Shown here: positions 57,141-64,000 of the stretch, one piece after another
How positions within the stretch are numbered: position 1 is the first letter of the stretch
How the letters are laid out: the number at the start of each line of letters is the position of its first letter
From: Serripes groenlandicus
Taxonomy: Eukaryota; Mollusca; Bivalvia; Cardiida; Cardiidae
NCBI GenBank assembly: GCA_031761405.1
Contig: JASEVX010000008.1
Span: 41,395,175-41,459,174, forward strand
Length of the DNA: 64,000 bases
Reading direction: 5' to 3'
Notes under the pieces: model-generated
What the model saw: the letters and a program-made list of their open reading frames with translations, nothing else
Told to the model about the DNA's origin: nothing
Databases searched by the model: none
Translations under genes and position numbers: made by a program

Positions 57141-57534
57141 CTCGAAAGTTTTCTTTTTTCGAATGAGCAATAGACCCTATGTGTCCCGACGTAATATATT
57201 TATTATTTTGAACAGAAGCATCAACACGGTGGCACAGGTACAGCATACCAATGTGACCGTCGAGTACCAGGGACACGATTCGGGAGGTTAGGGAGACTGT
57301 TCGGTACGACCAGAAACTCAAACTGGGGAGTGTTCATGGACATCGAACATAGATCACCGAACTGTTTTCGTGCTGAGAAGAGTGTGGATCATAGTATTAT
57401 ATTGCATTGCAGTATCTAATCTAATTTATTTTCAGAAGTTGTAGAAATAAAAGTAATACTATTTGTTGAGCGAAACATCGCCCTCTCGGTTGTCCTTTTA
57501 AGATAATAAATTCGCAACTTCATTGTTTATTTGT

Positions 57535-57655
57535 TTCAAGAAAATCAACATATGGACTCTGCATAAAGTATCGAACCGTGTCAGCATAAGCATGCCGCGC
57601 AGGCTTACCCGGACATACACTTTTCGCCTCCTGAGGATTTTCTATTTCAGGAATT
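57535..57655. mobile_element. Truncated GAGCCGT-family MITE in intron 1 of locus 5
   Basis: AAGAAAATCAACATATGGAC, GCATGCCGCGCAGGCTTACC and CTTTTCGCCTCCTGAGGATT: left half only. Confidence 0.75.
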
Positions 57656-58079
57656 GATCTGGTTTTATATATGTTATACATCTTCTGTTTGATTTAACAA
57701 TTTGTTCAATTCTATTCTTGTATATATATTTTTGTTCAAGATTTAATCATCACTAATTTCGTACAAATATGTTTTTTTATAATAACATTATAAATTTGTT
57801 TAATTCCTTTTTACACTACCATTGAGAATATACTCGTCAATGTTTATCCATAGGTATGACTACGTGGTGTTTCCCTTGGTGTGCGATGGCATCGATCGCG
57901 ACAAGGTTGGGCGAAAGTATGTGCACGCCATGCTTACCTGGCGGCTTAATCTTATTACGGACCAAAACAAGGACACTTGGAGGAATAAAGGTAATTGTTT
58001 TTCCGAAACTTCTTTTGTCTCTAGATAAATGAGCCACTGCACGTGATATCCGAACTTCGGAGGGTCTATAATAAGTAAA

Positions 58080-59420
58080 CCTGTCCCTCGTACAACAACT
58101 TTGCAGCAGACGACTTTCGAAAAAATATAAGCAAAAAATGGAAAAATCTCTATAAATGAATGGATACTTTTTCAATAGAATTGTAAACATTGTGACTAAC
58201 ATCCCCATGAGCAATTTCTCCTTTAGTCACTATGTTTTCAAAAGTCGTATGCTACAGAGGTGTCTGTATGTGGGGAAGGGTAATTTGTATATATCGTCAA
58301 ATACCATCATTGTGGTCACTTAGTCGGTTTACCAAAATCGTCCAAGTACGGCAGTGCAAATTGACAGCGAACGTATACGATCCTGAACAGGCTGCCAAAA
58401 GGCATAGACTGAGCAGGATCCAAGCTTGAAGCGAAGTCCCGAATGTCGGTAATCTTTTAGCCTGGTCATATTTTCATATGTAAAACATACGCAATTGCAT
58501 TTTGTCTGAAGAGAAACCTTCATGGTTGTGATACTCAAGTCTATGCTCCTAACCCAGTGATGTTGTTATTACAAAACTGCCCATGATGAGACAAATTCTA
58601 GGAATAACAATATATACCTCCCCTGGCGGCAATTTTGATATGCTCTTTTCTACAGTGTGAATTGTGGTAGCCCTTGTAGTAGCAGTACTAGAAACAGAAA
58701 ACAGATAACTTAATTTATCGCAGTTAGGTCATCATTATACGAACGATGCTCTGCGAAAACCAACCATATGGCCTCTACGACCAGTGGAGGGTCATATCAG
58801 CCGACGTTCCCATGCATTCTAATCTAGCTCTGCACTGTTTGCCACTTAGTCATAAAAGGTTTGAAGATATTTCCGTGGAGCGGTTTCCATGAGGAGCATG
58901 GATACGTAGGTAGGTATTTTTTCGCACGTTTAATACTTATGTCAAGGTTGGTTTTCGCAGACGGTACAGATCATATGAGCCGTCCCGCGAGAAAACCAAC
59001 ATTGTGGTCTTCGCTTAAAGTATCGACCCGGATCAGCCAAAGCATGCCGCGCAGGCTAATCCAGACGGACACTTTTCGCTTCCTGTGGATTTTCTGTTTC
59101 TGGAATCATTACTCTATACCTCTCTCCCCCTGAGACGGAATGTGTCGGCCCGGATCAGTCTGCGCGGACGGCGCAGGCTGAAATTGGTCGATACATTACG
59201 CAGATGCCATAATGTTGGTTTTTCTCGCAGTACATATCAATCTAGGAATCCGACTTGGCCGAGTGGTTAGCGTCTTGAATTTGGCACCGGGCGGTCATAG
59301 TGGAGTGTCCTTTGAGCAGCCTGATACTGGTTTGTTTATCCAGGGATCATGAATTAGTAAACTGTCGCCGTGATATATATAACTGAACTAATGTTGAAAG
59401 CCACGTAAAATCCCAATAAA
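58080..59420. mobile_element. Intron 2 repeats of locus 5
   Basis: Hairpin MITE 58080-58280, dispersed repeat 58310-58960, GAGCCGT MITE 58977-59232 and SINE 59255-59420, matching locus 2 element for element. Confidence 0.78.
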
Positions 59421-59731
59421 ACAATACTCATATCTAGAATAAGGGTACTGAATTTGGTTCCGGTTATGCAGTAAAAAAGAAGAAGAAGATTCCCCCATGT
59501 TAACCATGAATTATATCAGAAACAGGTAGCAATGTTGAGGGGCCAGTATGTTCTAGAATAGTATCAATCCGGAGAAGGCTGTGTTTATTTATACAGGTAA
59601 ATCTTGATTGTATATAACCTTTAAATGTGTTGTTTCATGGTTCAATCTGTGGAGATTAGTGCGCGGTTTCGTGCTTTCCAACGTGTGTTATTTGCCAGTT
59701 GGATAGAGATATGTAGGCTATGGCTCTGTAA

Positions 59732-61374
59732 AAGGGGAAACAACTCTTGTTGTACAATCGGGACGACCTCGGTGATTATCGATTCATGTGGACGAAAAAA
59801 CCCGATTGATTTACTTACTAACTGTGATAGTGTTCTTTTATCTTTGTCTTTTTGTCAACCAAAACTTTCTAATGTGATTTTTCATCGATATTTTGAATTT
59901 AGCAAACGATTACAAGTTCACATGTATGTCAAACTTAGCAATGTAATTGAAACTATATAGTTATAATTTGTATGAATGTTTTTGACTTCATTGATAATAT
60001 TAGACTTTGGTCTAAAGGTTAGTTTAGCCAGGGCAGGAGAAAATGTACAAGATTGCTCTTGCGAACAATATATGAGTACATGTATATCAAGACCAGTCCA
60101 TGCATCCGTGCAGTCTGGTTAAGCTCTACATTGTCTATATATAAATAACAGAAGTTTCATAGAAGAATCGGTCAACTTGTATAGATTATGTTAGAAATTA
60201 AAATATTGGGGAAGACAAAAAGATTAACGTTCAATTTGACCAACTTCTCGTTTTCGAATTATGTTTCAAAAATGCCTGCTTGTACCTTTTTAATGCACTG
60301 ACTTATTTAATGAACACGCTATCTAGTTTGTATCTTAAAAGTAAAAATTCTCAAGAACATAGAACTTGCAATAACTCGAACATGTGACAAGTCGAATAAA
60401 TCGTTTAAACTCGAGAACCAATTCAGTGAACGGATCTGTCCTTTGAGAAATAATTCTAGCATCAGTTTTCTTGATATGTTATTATTTTATGACTGGCTTG
60501 AATAACACAATGTATCTAAATATTATTTTTTCTCTAATCTTGCTCCCCTATATCTTGAACTGAACCATGCGTCAATTTAATTCCTCTAAAACAATGGATA
60601 AAACATTTAAATCTTCACATGCGTATGTCGATTACACTGTGTAACAAGGAACCTTATTTTCTAAAAAAAAAAAATGTTATGATCAAAAACACATACATTT
60701 TCAAACTATAAAAAACACATACAATTTCCCACTATAAAAAGCAGGATCGTGTTTTATCAAAAGCAATGCAGCGTATCCTGGTATAACTCATGATTACACA
60801 TTGTGCAAATATTAAATTACTTTTAAACGAGCTTACAACAAATCTATATGTATAACCTAAGGGAAGATGTTCTGTTGAAATGACACTTCGTTACCAGTTT
60901 GAAGCAATGTAATACTTGTCTTCATCGTACCGGGTGTTGAACCCCCGATAAACAAGTCACCCAAGCAAATAGTAGAACGCAAGATAAAGTAGCGACCGTC
61001 TATAGAGGATTTGCATGCAAATTAGGCCCTACTTTATCTTGCGTTCAAATACTTTGTTGATAATGGCATTATCTAAAAGACTGAAATAAAGTGTTCTGAA
61101 AAATATTGTTTTCGTCAATTCGTCAACAAAATTGACGAGTTGACGAATTGACGACCTCGAAGAAGCTTTCTGAATGACTAATGGCCATGAAATCTGAAAT
61201 TCGGGGTTCCTAAAACATAAAAGCAATATTGTTTTGAAATGAGGACTTACAATAATAGTGATGATAATGAAAATGTTTGGCGGTGCTCCCGTAATTTTTT
61301 TTGAAACATTCTATTGAAGGAACAGTCTAAAACCAAATTAGACTGCGCTGTTTTGCTGACTGATCTGAATCTAC
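59732..61374. other. 3' flank of locus 5 and spacer
   Basis: Matches 16042-16940 then jumps to 18800. Contains two copies of AACACATACATTTTCAAACT-type sequence (60685-60740). A short direct or inverted AAATTGACGAGTTGACGAA stretch lies near 61125-61155. No gene seen. Confidence 0.5.
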
Positions 61375-61974
61375 ACTGGACGCAAATGCCTTGAGATTGA
61401 CTTTTGCAGAGCGCAGGTCTCTTATACTACCAATTATTAAAAGCAAATAATAAATAGTTAAAACCTACCCTATTTAGTCAGCCCGACGATGAGCACTTCA
61501 ATATAATGCGCTACTTTAGTCCTTGGAAATTTGATGTATATCTCTTGTGTATCGTCAAGGTGAGTTTTAATCGTTATATTGGTTATAATAATTTAATTTA
61601 ATTCAACTTAAAGGGACTGTCGCGGTTTAATTTGGCGTGACGCTTTTCAAACAATTAAAGATATTTGCAGAAGACGACTTTGAGAACAGCTGGGCAAAAC
61701 TATAGAAGATCTTAGTAAATCAAAGGTTGAAAACATTTTGGCAAAAGGTAAAATTGCTCATCATGATCAATTTCTCTTATTGCCGCAGTATTTTCAAATA
61801 CGTCAGGAAGCATCTACACAGTATCTAGTCAAAGGATTACTTGTTATGTCATTGCAACAATAAGATTAAAAGGAAATATTGTGTTATTGTATAGAAAATT
61901 GGAATTGTAGAACTAAAAAAAGCAAGCTACTCAGTTTTACGACTAAGAAAAGCAAGCTACCCAGCTTTACTGGG

Positions 61975-62205
61975 TGTGTCTACTAGGTAACAGGTGCAGG
62001 AGGTCGTTGGTTCGATCCACAGCTGGTTCATACCAAACACTACTAAACATTGTAGAAATGGCTGCCCTCCTGCCGCCCAGGTTCAGCATTACGACTGACT
62101 GGCTGGTGTCAGGTTAGACCAGTAGTAATGGTTACTTACCGTTAAATGCCGTGATATAACGGAAAAAACGTTGATAGCGGCGTAAAACACCAATCAATCA
62201 ATCAG
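61975..62205 (+). mobile_element. SINE with single 51-bp body unit
   Basis: TTGGTTCGATCCACAGC B box, one CTGCCCTCCTGCCGCCCAGG body, AACGTTGATAGCGGCGTAAAA tail; unexpanded counterpart of 38985-39560. Confidence 0.85.
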
Positions 62206-62596
62206 TTAACAACAGAGTTTCACAATATGATATGCTATTGCACCTGTACGTTACAATGTGATGGACGAGTTTTTGTCGCAGAGAAAAAAACAATTGTTAA
62301 TTTCTTGATGTATTAATTAATTCGTTTTTTCGTTTTTGAACATGGTTTCTTTTTGTTTAATATTAAGTTTCTACTCGTCGTACATTCGTATTTTCCACTT
62401 CCATAGCAACAGGCCAAAATGATAATAATTGCGCGATTAATCGTAGATGTGGATTTTACAAACCAATTGTTGTTTATCTAAATGTTCGAATTGTTTATAA
62501 AAAAAAAGTACGACAAATTTCATTCAAACACAGTCAAAATATATACTTATAGGCTTTCATAGTTAATACTTTTGGAAATTGGTAGGACACTTTTGT

Positions 62597-62816
62597 TAAC
62601 CCTTTCCCACCGCATTTTAACGCAATAACAGCAGACGACTTTTGAAAACATTGTTGCCAAAATTGAAATTGCTCATGATGAGCAATTTCACCTTTGGCCA
62701 CAATGTTTTCCACTTATAGTCATTGGTTATCCATTCAATTATAGCAATTTTCCATTTTTTGACAAAATATGTTCAAAGTCGACTGCTGCAAATTAGTTGT
62801 ATGTGGGAAAGGGTTA
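62597..62816. mobile_element. Hairpin MITE, near complete
   Basis: TTAACCCTTTCCCACCGC to GGGAAAGGGTTAA termini, GCAGACGACTTTTGAAAACA arm and the perfect core GAAATTGCTCATGATGAGCA ATTTC. Absent from the third segment near 40390, so inserted after that duplication. Confidence 0.87.
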
Positions 62817-63835
62817 AGTGAGGGGAAACATTTCAGGAGAGCATTTGCTCGTTTTAAGCATTTGATTTCCCTTTTCTCAACACTGTTTGTCTGCTGCATG
62901 TATGTACATGCAGATGTCATGTACCGTCTGCAAGGGAGAGAGATGGAGAGAGATGGCCTTGTCGATAACATTGACAATTGTAATATTATACAATAACAGC
63001 GCTATCCAATTTAAATAAATTAAATCTATGTGAAACTTAACAGTTATTCTTTTTGAGTAACACCAGACGAAAATGGCTTCTTCTTGCAACTCTGATTTAA
63101 CATTACATAATTGAACATGGGACTGAAACCAGCGAAGCTGCATTTCTAGTATTTGGTCTGAAGTTAGGTCTACGTTCATCTTAATTTGAATGTGAAACTT
63201 ATGTCTGATTCTGTTAAAACTTATTGGTTTAACATTGCTTAGGAAGCCAATACTTACACATGCGTGCATCGATCTCTCTATGACTGCTTTCTGGATACTC
63301 AACCAATACACGCGTCGTTGAGGTTCCAAACTCCTAGGCCTCTCTCGCGAGAACTGAAACAGGGGCCGTGCTATTACGAGACCACTCCTTTCCGACCTGC
63401 AGACGCAACTGCAGCAGACGTCTTTTGCAAAGATTGTGGAAAAAGGAGAAAATGCTCTTTTGCAACTCTTTTCAATAATAATACATTTATTTATAGAAAT
63501 TTTCCATATTTTTGCAAGATATTTGTTAAAGTTGTGATCTGCAAATATGGTATAAGGAAAAAAGAGTTAAATTTGATATTTCTATACCGATTATTGACAA
63601 TCATAATGCACTCATAATGCATTTGTGTCGCGCCATGCAAAATGGGGTCTTATGACATTTCAATTTCGCTTAAGGTTTTTAAATATTATTGAATGGTGCT
63701 CTACGAAAGCACAACCTTAACGTAATAATTACACCCGTGGAAAATGACCTGATTGTGCATCAATTTTAAAGATTCAAACTGATACTGCCTTTCAGAAGAC
63801 CCTAGCCGGATCATATTGATTACCTTGAAAAACGT
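62817..63835. other. Spacer, end of block B
   Basis: Matches 40400-41444. A minus-strand 150-codon open frame (63329-62877) resembles no family I know and is broken in the third segment. Hairpin MITE at 63385-63570. Confidence 0.45.
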
Positions 63836-63995
63836 ATTCATGGCGTTCCCTGCTTAGTGCTCAGGATTGTGGGGTTAGCACAACGACTGACCCGCTATTA
63901 TATGGATAAATGGACCAGAAGTACTGTTTACTTACCATGAAAGGCCGTGATATATAATTTAACAAATGTTAAAAGCGGCGTAAAACACAATTCAT
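63836..63995 (+). mobile_element. SINE body and tail at window end
   Basis: CAGGATTGTGGGGTTAGCAC, GACCAGAAGTACTGTTTACT, AAAGCGGCGTAAAACAC. Confidence 0.75.
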
Positions 63996-64000
63996 TTTTT

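Larger units (their letters stand above)
57205..59731 (+). pseudogene. PLAC8-like pseudogene, locus 5
   Basis: Plus strand, the block B counterpart of locus 2. The 3' part of exon 1 survives at about 57205-57392 and aligns to locus 3 (ACCAATGTGACCGTC, GAAACTCAAACT, GGACATCGAAC) but has frameshifts and a lost donor; the 5' part is missing. Exon 2 (57854-57990, 137 nt) is fully open with good splice sites and reads CMTTWCFPWC...RLGESMCTPC...LRTKTRTLGGIK. Exon 3 (59639-59731) has an acceptor changed from cag to cat, the same TAG after GSICGD as locus 2, and a second TAG before the terminal AMAL stop. The sequence after exon 1 matches intron 1 of locus 3, confirming common origin. Confidence 0.87.
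43636..63798. repeat. Segmental duplication, block B (continues into the third-copy segment)
   Basis: Matches block A from 43636 and runs through about 61680, then continues without break into sequence duplicated at 38435-41444. Block B alone has the 54861-55405 insertion, the 55485-56200 GT/SINE/hairpin insertion and a 54045-54250 SINE. It lacks about 475 bp of block A near 13050-13540. Confidence 0.88.

Noticed and set aside
62877..63329. A 150-codon minus-strand open frame
   Set aside because: Broken in the collinear third segment (only 78 codons at 40528-40764), no splice or domain support, and part of it overlaps repeats.

Overview
The window looks like nuclear DNA of a bivalve mollusc, probably a heterodont (clam or dreissenid-like) species. 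It is AT-rich, with sparse short exons, large introns, tRNA-headed SINEs that end in a 'GCGGCGTAAAAC' tail with AATC or AAAC repeats, palindromic MITEs, and a terminal-inverted-repeat MITE whose ends read GAGCCGT...CGAGAAAACCAAC. I associate these repeats with clams and dreissenids from memory; the species cannot be fixed from sequence alone. No bacterial genes, operons, rRNA, CRISPR array or true tRNA gene was seen.

The only gene family I can support is a cluster of small three-exon genes for PLAC8-like cysteine-rich proteins, with five loci. Locus 1 (minus, 746-3847) and locus 3 (minus, 23875-32471) have complete open models of 139 and 227 codons. They share intron phases, GT-AG junctions and the family signature: a TWS/DWTS-plus-Cys region, a Cys cluster, an LRTxLRTLGGI block, then GSIC-D-Y-C...CQMDRE. 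Locus 4 (minus, 44332-47418) is the duplicate of locus 1 and is intact except for one in-frame TAA in exon 1. Loci 2 (plus, 14185-16041) and 5 (plus, 57205-59731) are pseudogene relatives of locus 3 and share the same TAG in exon 3. None of these genes is evident as one long ORF; they emerge by joining exons across introns filled with repeats.

Layout: 1-19736 (block A) and 43636-61680 (block B) are direct-orientation segmental duplicates, each carrying a minus-strand gene followed by a plus-strand pseudogene. Block B runs on into 61375-63798, which is duplicated at 38435-41444. The 19.7-38.4 kb interval is present only once. It holds locus 3, inverted relative to pseudogenes 2 and 5, plus a 1.8-kb foldback element, a large inverted minisatellite and a 0.9-kb hAT derivative.

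The rest is repeat tissue: at least a dozen minisatellites (12, 20, 22, 23, 28, 31, 46, 51, 85 and 94 bp units), SINEs in both orientations, hairpin MITEs and two hAT transposase remnants. Comparing blocks A and B gives a before/after picture of repeat evolution. Two SINEs that are single-unit in block B have been internally amplified in the other copy, one of them turning its polymerase III A-box region into a 12-copy array. The A/B duplication could in principle be an assembly artefact from divergent haplotypes. The third partial copy and the large structural differences argue for real duplication, but sequence alone does not settle it.
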